Source: Gracilimonas mengyeensis
Lineage (GTDB): Bacteria; Bacteroidota; Rhodothermia; Balneolales; Balneolaceae
Assembly: GCF_900182705.1 (NCBI RefSeq)
Contig: NZ_FXTP01000014.1
Coordinates: 1 to 64,000, forward strand
DNA: 64,000 nucleotides
Direction: 5' to 3'
Below the pieces are notes generated by a model. That model was not told the DNA's origin. It made no database searches and saw only the letters and a program-made list of their open reading frames with translations. Below are positions 17,162 through 25,619 of this stretch, piece by piece; position 1 is the first letter of the stretch, and each line of letters opens with the position of its first letter. Made by a program: the position numbers and the translations under genes.

Positions 17162-20100
17162 ATGAAAAAAACTATACTAACATTAACGTTATTATTAACC
17201 TGGATATTTACCTATGGGCAGGACCTAACGGTAACAGGGACTGTAAGTGATGCTACTGACGGAGCACCATTACCGGGAGTAAATATAGTACTAGAAGGAA
17301 CTATGACGGGTACCACATCGGACAGAGATGGCAACTACGAGATCACGGTTCCAGCGGATACATCCGTTTTGGTTTTTTCCTATATAGGGTATGAAACCAC
17401 GCAAGTTTCTGTAGATGGCAGATCCAATATTGATGTACAATTGGTTTTGGAAACTCTTGAAGGGAGTGAAGAGCTGGTTGTTGTTGGATACGGTACACAG
17501 AAGAAAAGCTTGGTTACCGGCTCAATATCAACTGTAGATTCTGAGTCTATAACAGGACTTCCCGTTACCCGGGCTGAGGAAGTGTTGGAAGGCCGTACTG
17601 CAGGAGTTACTGTACTGCCTACCTCTGGTTCACCAGGTGCAGGCATGCAAGTTCGTATCCGCGGCACCGGCTCAAACCAAAGTTCACAACCGTTGTACAT
17701 TGTAGACGGAATGAAAACCGGGGATATAAACCACTTATCACCTAATGATGTTGAATCTATAGAAGTACTAAAAGATGCGGCCTCTTCCGCTATTTATGGT
17801 GCAGAGGGTGCCAATGGAGTTGTACTGATTACTACCAAATCAGGTAATCGACGAGGTACCGAAGTTAGTTACGAACTGCAATTAGGTGTGCAAAGTGCAG
17901 GAGATATCACCCAGCCAATGAATGCAGATCAATATATTGCATATATGACAGCGGCAGGTAATGATGTTTCACCTTCGGTTTCCGGTACTGATACCGACTG
18001 GATTGAACAGACTTTTGAACCCGCTCCCTTTCAGAAGCATTATCTTTCATTTAGCGGAGGAAATGAAGCTTCCACATATCTTTTTTCCGGGTCTTATACC
18101 AATCAGGATGGTATAGCAGGTGGTGATAAAGCTAATTTCGAACGTTACTCAGCCAGACTAAATTCAACCCATGATATCAAAGACTGGCTACAGGTTGGAA
18201 ACAATTTATCTTACACAAGTTTTGATCGAAGCACGATTGCAGAAGATGATGAGTTCAATGGCGTTATTTCAAACGCATTAATGTTTGACCCTACTGTGCC
18301 CGTCACCTACGGAGGCTCTCCTCCTTCTATCATCAGAAATGCTCTTGATGATGGAAATTTCCCGGTTCAGAACAGTAATGGGGAATATTATGGGGTTTCC
18401 ACCAACGTTTTTGGGGAAATAGTGAACCCCCGAGCCATGTTCCAGACTACCAAGGGCTCAACCAACCAAGATAAGCTTCTGGGTAATGTATACGCCAGGA
18501 TGACTCCTATTGAAAACCTTGAAGTCACCTCACGTATCGGTGTTGATTATGCTTCGCAATTGTATCATACCTGGACGCCTACCTACTGGTACTCAAGCGA
18601 ACGATTAAATAGTGCCACTAACGTACGCGACAATCAGGATGAATGGTATACCTGGTTATGGGAGAATTTTGCGCAGTATCAAACCAGCTTCGAGAAACAC
18701 AATGTGTCTTTCCTTGCAGGTTTTTCTGGCGAAAAATATACCCACAAATATCTTACCACATTATCTGGCCCTATGTTCAAAGAGGGTGACAGTTTTGCCC
18801 AGCATGGTGCTACCGAAATTGAAGGTCAGCTTAGCGGCAATCTAGCCGTTGAAAAGCAATCGTCTTATTGGGGCCGTATTAACTACGACTTTGACGATCG
18901 ATACCTCCTTGAAATAGCCTTTAGACGTGACGGCACCTCACTGCTTGCTGAGCAAAATCGCTGGGGTAATTTTCCGTCTGTTTCTGCCGGTTGGGTACTT
19001 TCTTCGGAAGATTTCTGGACCACCGACGTACTTACCTTCGCGAAAATCCGGGCCAGCTGGGGACAAAATGGTAGTTTGTCTAACCTCTCCCCGGATCAAT
19101 ATCGTGGATTAATAACCACTGACGGCCTACGTTACCCCAATAATGCCGGCGGTTATTACACAGGTGCAGAACCAGACATCTTGGCTAATCCCGAACTTAA
19201 GTGGGAAACAAGTGAACAAACCAATTTTGGAGTTGAATTGCGAGCGCTTAGTGACCGACTGCAATTTACAGCAGATTACTATGTTAAAATCACGAAAGAC
19301 CTGCTGACCCCCGGGGCTCCTCCCCTTTCGGTTGGTAACGATGCCCCTTTTGTTAATGCTGGAGATGTTACTAATAAAGGGTTCGAATTTGAAGCCAGTT
19401 TCTCTGAATACAAGCGAGACTTCAGCTATAATATTGATCTTAGCCTAAGCTTTAACAACAACGAAGTTACATACCTTAATCCACTTCTTGAACGTGTATC
19501 GGGTACACAGGTGGGTACCGGTTGGACGGCCACTTATTTTGAAGAAGGTAAACCCATTTGGTACTTCCGTGGATACGCAACCGATGGCATCTTCCAAAAT
19601 CAGGCTGAGATTAATGCATACCTGAGCGAACAGGGTATTTCTTCAGAGGATTATAATCCCTCCCCCGGAGACCCAATTGTAGTCAATAGTAATGGCGACA
19701 ACCTCATAAATGCGGAAGACATGGTTCAAATTGGAAATCCGCATCCTGATATGGTTTTAGGCGCTAACCTGAACTTCAACTACAAAGGAGTTAATCTGGG
19801 AGTTTTTCTTTCCGGAACCTTTGGTAACGATGTGTTGATGGGCTGGAACCGTGTTGACCGAGGTACTTCCAACAGACCCGCATTTTTCTATGAAGATCGC
19901 TGGACCGGCGAAGGAAGCACCAATTCCTGGTTTGCTCCTGATACAGAAAGTCCCTACGCCTATAACAGTGATTTAATGGTATTTGACGGATCATATGTAC
20001 GCGTCAGAAATATTCAATTGGGTTATTCATTACCCGTAAGTCTATTAAGCGAGATCGGTCTCAAAAAAGCGAAGCTTTATGTTTCACTGAATAACTTCTT

Positions 20101-20227
20101 CACTTTCACCAACTACCCCGGGGTTGATCCTGTAGCCGGTAGTGGCAATGTGCAAAGTTTAGGCATAGACCGTGGTGTTTACCCCGTTTCCAGAAGCGTT
20201 ATGACCGGTGTTTCATTATCGTTCTAA
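17162..20227 (+). CDS. SusC/RagA-family TonB-linked outer membrane receptor
   Basis: The 1021-residue protein has a signal peptide (MKKTILTLTLLLTWIFTYGQ), a carboxypeptidase-regulatory-like domain (TGTVSDATDGAPLPGVNIVL), a plug domain with IEVLKDAASSAIYGAEGANG and VVLITTKSG, and a long beta-barrel ending MTGVSLSF. SusC proteins import oligosaccharides across the outer membrane with TonB energy, with the SusD lipoprotein as lid. susD follows 73 bp downstream. With two GH16 enzymes and a GH3 nearby, laminarin-type beta-1,3-glucan oligosaccharides are the likely cargo. The substrate is inferred from context. Confidence 0.95.
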   Translation: MKKTILTLTLLLTWIFTYGQDLTVTGTVSDATDGAPLPGVNIVLEGTMTGTTSDRDGNYEITVPADTSVLVFSYIGYETTQVSVDGRSNIDVQLVLETLEGSEELVVVGYGTQKKSLVTGSISTVDSESITGLPVTRAEEVLEGRTAGVTVLPTSGSPGAGMQVRIRGTGSNQSSQPLYIVDGMKTGDINHLSPNDVESIEVLKDAASSAIYGAEGANGVVLITTKSGNRRGTEVSYELQLGVQSAGDITQPMNADQYIAYMTAAGNDVSPSVSGTDTDWIEQTFEPAPFQKHYLSFSGGNEASTYLFSGSYTNQDGIAGGDKANFERYSARLNSTHDIKDWLQVGNNLSYTSFDRSTIAEDDEFNGVISNALMFDPTVPVTYGGSPPSIIRNALDDGNFPVQNSNGEYYGVSTNVFGEIVNPRAMFQTTKGSTNQDKLLGNVYARMTPIENLEVTSRIGVDYASQLYHTWTPTYWYSSERLNSATNVRDNQDEWYTWLWENFAQYQTSFEKHNVSFLAGFSGEKYTHKYLTTLSGPMFKEGDSFAQHGATEIEGQLSGNLAVEKQSSYWGRINYDFDDRYLLEIAFRRDGTSLLAEQNRWGNFPSVSAGWVLSSEDFWTTDVLTFAKIRASWGQNGSLSNLSPDQYRGLITTDGLRYPNNAGGYYTGAEPDILANPELKWETSEQTNFGVELRALSDRLQFTADYYVKITKDLLTPGAPPLSVGNDAPFVNAGDVTNKGFEFEASFSEYKRDFSYNIDLSLSFNNNEVTYLNPLLERVSGTQVGTGWTATYFEEGKPIWYFRGYATDGIFQNQAEINAYLSEQGISSEDYNPSPGDPIVVNSNGDNLINAEDMVQIGNPHPDMVLGANLNFNYKGVNLGVFLSGTFGNDVLMGWNRVDRGTSNRPAFFYEDRWTGEGSTNSWFAPDTESPYAYNSDLMVFDGSYVRVRNIQLGYSLPVSLLSEIGLKKAKLYVSLNNFFTFTNYPGVDPVAGSGNVQSLGIDRGVYPVSRSVMTGVSLSF

Positions 20228-20300
20228 TTTTTAATCAAATCTGGAAGCGATTTAACGATGAAATTTAGTCACTATGTATAACTCGAAATTTTCTCACATT

Positions 20301-21854
20301 ATGAAAAACAAAATCTTGTCACTTTTTATGATGATTGTTCTGGCGATGTTCATGACAATCTCTTGCACGGACCAATTTTTGGATACCGAACCTATTGGTA
20401 AAGCTGGTATTGAGCAATTTTACCAATCGGATGATGATGCATTGAAAGCCATTATGGCAACCTATGATGTACTGCAATGGGGCTACGCCCGAGACTGGAA
20501 CAGTCCCTATATGGTAAAAACACTCCCTTCTGATGAAGTAAATGCAGGTGGTTCAAGCAGCGGCGACCAGCCTCCTTATCAGCGGATAAATGACTTCAGC
20601 TTTTCTGCTGAAAATGCGCCTATAACTGCTTCGTATCAGTCTTTCTATTACGGAGTGTATCGTGCTAACCAGGTAATCAACAATGTAGACCCAAGTGCTT
20701 CGGCACAGCGTGAACAAATTGTTGCTGAGGCCAAGTTCTTGCGTGCATGGTTCTATTTTGAACTTGTTTCCATGTTTGGCGGGGTTCCGTTAAACCTCAA
20801 AGACCTGGCTCCCAGTGAGTATTCTCAACCAAGAGCCTCTGTTGCTGATGTTTACGCACAAATCGAACAAGATCTCACAGAAGCAATATCGGTACTACCG
20901 CTAAAAAGCGAATATCCGGTTGTTGATTCATTCCGCGCTACCAAAGGTGCAGCCCAAGCTCTTTTAGGTAAAGCCCATCTGTACCAGGAAGAATGGAGCG
21001 AAGCCGCTGTACAATTTGATAATGTCATCAGTTCAGGCGAATACGAACTAGTGGAAGACTTCAGCACGGTATTTCTTGAAGAGCAAGAATTTGGCTCTGA
21101 GTCAGTTTTTGAGATATCCTACGTTAAAGACGCCGGTTACGATTGGGGGAACTTCCCATGGGGTACCCGTGTGCAAGAAAGCAATATTCACTGGCAATTA
21201 ACCGGCCCCCGCGTAGACAATTATACCGATGGAAATGGAACCGGCCTGCGAGGTGGCTGGGGATTCCTTTGGCCCACGGATGACATGTATCAGGCATATA
21301 TCAGCGAAGGAGATAGCCTGAGACGCGTTAGCAGTCTGCTTAATGAAGCCGAACTGGAAGCACGCGGTGATACCATGAGTGGATCCCCTTATCAATATGA
21401 GGGATACATTCGTGTTAAGTATGGAACAATATGGGATGAAACCAGTGATGAAAATGGACAGGTGCCTGATCTTAATTATGGTACCAATATCCGTCTGATT
21501 CGATACGCTGATGTATTGCTTATGGCCGCTGAAGCCAATTATCACACCGGAAATGAAGCGGAAGCTCTGCGACTTCTGAATGGACACAACAGTGCATTAT
21601 TGGGAGTTCGAGAAAGAGCGGGATTAGAACCTGTCACTTCCTCCGGAACTGCATTATTTGAAGATATCAAAGAGGAACGCAGGCTTGAACTGGCCTTTGA
21701 AGGCGTACGTTATTTGGATCTGATACGCTGGGGAGATGCGCCCAGGGTACTGGGGCCACGCGGCTTTGTTGAAGGAAAGCACGAATTATTCCCCATACCG
21801 TCGGATGAATTGAGAAGAAACAGCGCCATAGGAGAAAACAACCCCCGTTGGTAA
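20301..21854 (+). CDS. SusD/RagB-family nutrient-binding lipoprotein
   Basis: I choose ATG at 20301, not the in-frame ATG at 20274, because it gives a clean lipoprotein signal (MKNKILSLFMMIVLAMFMTI then SC, Cys 22). The 517-residue mature-type sequence shows SusD features: FLDTEPIG near the N-terminus, RAWFYFELVSMFGGVPL, ALLGKAHLYQEEWSEAA, and the C-terminal ERRLELAFEGVRYLDLIRWG with IPSDELRRNSAIGENNPRW. It caps the SusC barrel and binds glycan at the surface. A strong terminator follows. Confidence 0.95.
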   Translation: MKNKILSLFMMIVLAMFMTISCTDQFLDTEPIGKAGIEQFYQSDDDALKAIMATYDVLQWGYARDWNSPYMVKTLPSDEVNAGGSSSGDQPPYQRINDFSFSAENAPITASYQSFYYGVYRANQVINNVDPSASAQREQIVAEAKFLRAWFYFELVSMFGGVPLNLKDLAPSEYSQPRASVADVYAQIEQDLTEAISVLPLKSEYPVVDSFRATKGAAQALLGKAHLYQEEWSEAAVQFDNVISSGEYELVEDFSTVFLEEQEFGSESVFEISYVKDAGYDWGNFPWGTRVQESNIHWQLTGPRVDNYTDGNGTGLRGGWGFLWPTDDMYQAYISEGDSLRRVSSLLNEAELEARGDTMSGSPYQYEGYIRVKYGTIWDETSDENGQVPDLNYGTNIRLIRYADVLLMAAEANYHTGNEAEALRLLNGHNSALLGVRERAGLEPVTSSGTALFEDIKEERRLELAFEGVRYLDLIRWGDAPRVLGPRGFVEGKHELFPIPSDELRRNSAIGENNPRW

Positions 21855-21930
21855 TACCCCATGTACTTTAGAATACAGTGACGAGGTAAAAAGCAGTAGT
21901 CTCTCTTAGCTTAATATCATTTACCTCATG

Positions 21931-21961
21931 GGTGCCTGCAGTTATTGCAGGCACCTTTTTA
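21931..21961 (+). terminator. Intrinsic terminator of the SusCD operon
   Basis: Perfect ten-base arms GGTGCCTGCA (21931-21940) and TGCAGGCACC (21946-21955) with a five-base loop are followed by a T-run. It lies 76 bp after the susD stop. Confidence 0.95.
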
Positions 21962-22453
21962 TTGATATTTAAGTTGGGCAAACACTTAGGAATAATTTGA
22001 AGTAAATGATATTATGTAGATATGACATGTTAGGGAGATGTTCAGAAGTGATGATAGCCCTCACTTCATCTACATACTCTAAATAGCTCGTAAAAAATTT
22101 AAAATTACAATCAGAGCGCTTTGATTTAAAAATTTTAAGCACTTTGTTAAAAAATAATTTGTCCAACAATAGTTATACATTTGGACGTTGTTTTTGACTA
22201 ATCAGCAAAATCAATGTATAAATGCTTTTCATTACTGATATAATGGAAATTATTTTGTACTTGCCTTATATCCTGCTAATGGAACACCCTAATTTATTTG
22301 TTTGACATAAAGAAGCGTTGCCCCCACTTAAACCAATAATCTACCGGCAGGTCTAAACTACATCTGTCGCTATATTATAATGTGGCGCAAGCTGTTATGC
22401 CTCAAAACAGGCATCAACATTGCAGAAAATAGGCCAAATTATCATCATAGCTC
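21962..22453. other. AT-rich gap before the first LacI-type regulator
   Basis: I see no gene here; a 66-codon minus-strand frame at 21969-22169 has no recognisable content. An inverted repeat ATGCCT-N6-AGGCAT at 22397-22414 lies 39 bp before the regulator and could be an operator. Confidence 0.4.
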
Positions 22454-23449
22454 ATGAAAGTTACACTTAAAGACATTGCAGAGAAGTCTGGATATTCTAT
22501 CTCTACCGTATCAAGAGTTCTAAGCGGTAGCGGCAATATCAGCACTAAAGTCCAAAAGGAGATAACTAAAATAGCGGAAGAGGTTAATTATCCCTTTTCT
22601 AAGTCCAAAGTTCCCATTTATTCTTCTGGAAGACTTCACATAGCTTTGATTACTGATTTTAGAGAGGGTGAATTCTATGCCTCCTTTTTTTATGGATTTA
22701 GTATAGCTGCAAGAGAAACCGGCGTTAAGCTCTCCTTAATTGATGTATTCGATCATGAGGAAGATCTTATAGAAACTATCAATGATTTTGACGAACAAAC
22801 AATAGATGGACTTTGCCTGTTTATGCCGGAAATGGATCACGAAGATTACAATAATCTTCTGGATAAAATAGACCAAAACCTTCCCATGGTTTCAAATGCC
22901 ATGATTCAAAGTCCTGTAATTCCTACCATTACTTTTGACGGTTACAGCGGCGGGCACCTGGCAGCAGAACATTTTATTTCAAAAAACTATACATCATTTG
23001 GAATTATTAAAGGACCTTTCGAAAAAGCTGAATCAAGATTTCGTTATAACGGGTTTAAAGATCATCTGGAACAATCGGGGCAAACATTAACCTGGGAAGC
23101 CGATGGTGATTTTATGTTTGAAAGTGGAATTGATGCATATCAAAAGTACAAAAAACTGCAAAAAAAACCGGAAGCTATATTTATCAGCAATGACCTAATG
23201 ACCAAAGGGTTTCTTGAAGCCGCAAAAGATGATGGGTTAAAAATACCCGAAGAACTTGCCATAATCTCTTATGATAATACTCCCATGTGCCGGGAAAGCT
23301 ATCCTCCTATTAGTGCTATAAGTACCAATTTTATTGAACTTGGTAAAGAAACATTTAAAGTTTTAAAGGACATTTACGACAATAATCATCTTCAAAAAGG
23401 CACTCTCAACCTTATTCCTGTCTCTCTTGTTGACAGAGAAACTACTTGA
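22454..23449 (+). CDS. LacI-family transcriptional regulator 1
   Basis: A 331-residue LacI/GalR regulator. The N-terminal helix-turn-helix is KVTLKDIAEKSGYSISTVSR followed by VLSGSGNIS, with recognition helix SISTVSRVL. The periplasmic-binding-like effector domain includes TFDGYSGGHLAAEHFI, RFRYNGFKDHL and IISYDNTPMCRESYPPISAI. It is about three-quarters identical by eye to the regulator at 39945, with an identical recognition helix, so both should read the same operator. It lies between SusCD and the GH16 genes, so control of this locus is the natural inference; the effector is probably a gluco-oligosaccharide or glucose. Confidence 0.94.
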   Translation: MKVTLKDIAEKSGYSISTVSRVLSGSGNISTKVQKEITKIAEEVNYPFSKSKVPIYSSGRLHIALITDFREGEFYASFFYGFSIAARETGVKLSLIDVFDHEEDLIETINDFDEQTIDGLCLFMPEMDHEDYNNLLDKIDQNLPMVSNAMIQSPVIPTITFDGYSGGHLAAEHFISKNYTSFGIIKGPFEKAESRFRYNGFKDHLEQSGQTLTWEADGDFMFESGIDAYQKYKKLQKKPEAIFISNDLMTKGFLEAAKDDGLKIPEELAIISYDNTPMCRESYPPISAISTNFIELGKETFKVLKDIYDNNHLQKGTLNLIPVSLVDRETT

Positions 23450-23688
23450 TAGAATTATACACAAGTATTTCATTCTCCTGGATTATATCACACCTGTTTA
23501 CGGCTGTACAAAATATACTAACGAAACCAGCTCAAAATGCCACATGGAGAGATCATTTTCTTGTTGAAGTGATTTTGAAATACAAATCATTTTGTCTGTT
23601 TTTTAAAATAACATTTACACTTTGGTAAGTCCCAAAACAGTCCTATTTTTACAGCCCGAAAAATCACACTTATTTTAAATAGGAACAC

Positions 23689-24375
23689 ATGTCAAAAAGG
23701 CTTTCAAAAGAAGAATTAGAATCCGACCCGTTGATCGAGAATTATAACCGGGCGGTTAGTTTCTATCAAACCAACAGAACAGCTATAACCTCCATCGCCA
23801 TTGCTCTTATTGTAGTTATTGGCGGAACCATCGGCTGGAACTACTATACTGCCCAGCAGGAAAATGAGGCCCAAAGCTTGCTCTCTATCGCAGAATCATA
23901 CTACATGCGTGGCGAATACGAAGCCGCCCTGTACGGAGATGATTTCGAGCTCACGTATGGCTTCGAACAAATAGCCGATGAATATTCCGGAACCAATGCC
24001 GGCAATATGGCCAATTATTATGCATCCGTCTCCAGTTACGAACTGGGAGATATCGGAAATGCTCTAGAATTCATTCAAGAATTCGATGTACCTGAAGGTA
24101 TTCTCGGCGTAGGTCCGCTTAGCTTCCATGCTAATCTGCTGTTGGAAAACGAAAATTACGATGCAGCCGCTGAAAAATACATCGAGGCCGCACAGTGGGA
24201 TCAAAACGATATGACCACTCCCCTCAATCTTTACAAGGCCGCACAAGCTTATTATGAAGCGGATAACTATGATCGTGCCGAAGAGCTGACCTCTCGCATC
24301 ATTGAAGAATATCCCAACAGCAATCAGCTGGTGGAAGCGCAGAAGCTGAGAGGAATGATTGCAGCTAATAACTGA
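23689..24375 (+). CDS. Membrane-anchored TPR protein, YfgM-like
   Basis: The 228-residue product has one transmembrane helix (about 35-53, SIAIALIVVIGGTIGWNYYT) after a short charged N-terminus (SKRLSKEELESDPLIENYNR), then TPR-like helical repeats (ALEFIQEFDVPEGILG, AAEKYIEAAQWDQND, RAEELTSRIIEEYPNSNQLV). The layout matches YfgM-like envelope proteins that work beside the Sec machinery and periplasmic chaperones. It is followed by its own terminator and seems unrelated to the sugar genes. Exact role unknown. Confidence 0.75.
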   Translation: MSKRLSKEELESDPLIENYNRAVSFYQTNRTAITSIAIALIVVIGGTIGWNYYTAQQENEAQSLLSIAESYYMRGEYEAALYGDDFELTYGFEQIADEYSGTNAGNMANYYASVSSYELGDIGNALEFIQEFDVPEGILGVGPLSFHANLLLENENYDAAAEKYIEAAQWDQNDMTTPLNLYKAAQAYYEADNYDRAEELTSRIIEEYPNSNQLVEAQKLRGMIAANN

Positions 24376-24410
24376 TCAGCTTTTAGCTCTCCCCTTTTAT
24401 AGATTTTATA

Positions 24411-24440
24411 AAAAAGCTCCTTATTTCAGGGGCTTTTTTT
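24411..24440 (+). terminator. Intrinsic terminator after the TPR gene
   Basis: AAAAAGCTCC (24411-24420) pairs with GGGGCTTTTT (24429-24438) with one wobble, an eight-base loop and a T-run. Confidence 0.85.
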
Positions 24441-24746
24441 ATGTATGTATACCAATGGTTATGCAAATTTAGGAAAGTCCTTTCTTGTAATTCATTATTA
24501 CCTTCATTGTGGAGTTTTTTTAAAGCAATCCCCGGGATATGTTCATTTAAGATGAAACAATAGTTAGATAAATACCGCTTTAAATTTACTCAACTGCTAA
24601 AACCCAACTAATTGTGCTAACAGCACCAGTATTCTATTCAATTATTCAGGGTACCCCTTCTTCTACCATTTTTTTCAACCAGACTGACTCATTCCAGCTT
24701 TAAAAGCTGCTAATCTCATTATTATTTAGCTCTTTTGATAATTATT

Positions 24747-24779
24747 CGCAATATTACGCAAAATATTTTCCTATTTTTG
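24747..24779 (+). promoter_or_regulatory. Operator-like site and -7 box before the GH16 genes
   Basis: The 15-mer ACGCAAAATATTTTC (24756-24770) is identical to the one before the divergent operon at 39.6 kb on the opposite strand. A second half-site, CGCAATATT, lies just upstream at 24747-24755. TATTTTTG at 24772-24779 fits the TAnnTTTG -7 box known from Bacteroidota and is 20 bp before the GH16 start. A repressor bound here would cover the promoter. Confidence 0.7.
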
Positions 24780-24798
24780 CACAAACTAAACAACCGCC

Positions 24799-25617
24799 AT
24801 GAAACTAATCTATATCCTTTTGATCGGCGTGCCCCTGTTGGCCGCATGTACCGCTACAACCGATACTACTGAAAACTATGAGTTGGTATGGAGTGATGAA
24901 TTTAACTCTACAGAGCTAGATACCTCTAAATGGGATTTTAACACCGGTACAGGAGCAGAAATAGGCCTTATTGGATGGGGAAATAACGAACTTCAGTATT
25001 ATCGCGAGGGAAATAATAATGTTTCGGTAACCGATGGAAATCTGGTTATTGAAGCCCGCAAGGAAAATTATAGCGATATGGAATACACTTCCGCTAAATT
25101 AGTAACTCAAAACAAAGCAGCATGGAAATATGGGAAGGTTGAAGTGCGTGCCAAGGTTCCGGAAACACAGGGAATATGGCCGGCTATTTGGATGATGCCC
25201 ACAGAGTCGGCATACGGCAATTGGCCCCGAAGCGGTGAAATTGATTTAATGGAATTATTGGGGCATCAGCCGGATACCGTGTATGGAACGGCACATTTTG
25301 GTAATTCTTTTGAGGATCGCGGTCACTTTACCAAAGCTATAACCCTGGAAGGGGGTGAGAATTTTTCCAACGCATTTCACACCTATGCTGTTGAATGGAA
25401 GCCGGATACCCTGAAATGGTTCTTGGACGGTGACCAATATCATACCATGAGTAGTTCAGATATTAAACCCTATAACTGGCCTTTTGATAAACCCTTTTAT
25501 CTAATTCTAAATGTAGCCGTAGGCGGTAACTGGCCTGGGAATCCAGATGAAACCACCCGCCTTCCTCAGCAAATGAAAGTAGATTATGTCCGTGTGTATC
25601 AAAAAGCGGGTAATTAG
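24799..25617 (+). CDS. GH16 laminarinase-like endo-beta-glucanase, lipoprotein
   Basis: A 272-residue GH16 enzyme with lipobox LLAAC (Cys 17), so membrane-anchored. The catalytic signature is SGEIDLMELLG with Glu 147 as nucleophile, Asp 149 and Glu 152 as acid/base. WSDEFNSTELDTSKWDF, GIWPAIWMMP and FYLILNVAVGGNWPG are typical of laminarinase-type GH16. These enzymes cut beta-1,3 or mixed beta-1,3/1,4-glucans internally. It is the first gene of a two-gene operon; the next GH16 begins two bases after its stop. Confidence 0.94.
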   Translation: MKLIYILLIGVPLLAACTATTDTTENYELVWSDEFNSTELDTSKWDFNTGTGAEIGLIGWGNNELQYYREGNNNVSVTDGNLVIEARKENYSDMEYTSAKLVTQNKAAWKYGKVEVRAKVPETQGIWPAIWMMPTESAYGNWPRSGEIDLMELLGHQPDTVYGTAHFGNSFEDRGHFTKAITLEGGENFSNAFHTYAVEWKPDTLKWFLDGDQYHTMSSSDIKPYNWPFDKPFYLILNVAVGGNWPGNPDETTRLPQQMKVDYVRVYQKAGN

Positions 25618-25619
25618 GA

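Noticed and set aside
21969-22169. 66-codon minus-strand frame between susD and the LacI gene
   Set aside because: Composition rich in Phe, Lys and Ile as expected by chance in AT-rich DNA; no motif and no partner gene.
23446-23628. 60-codon frame overlapping the end of the first LacI gene
   Set aside because: No recognisable content, AT-driven composition and no good ribosome-binding site; treated as chance.
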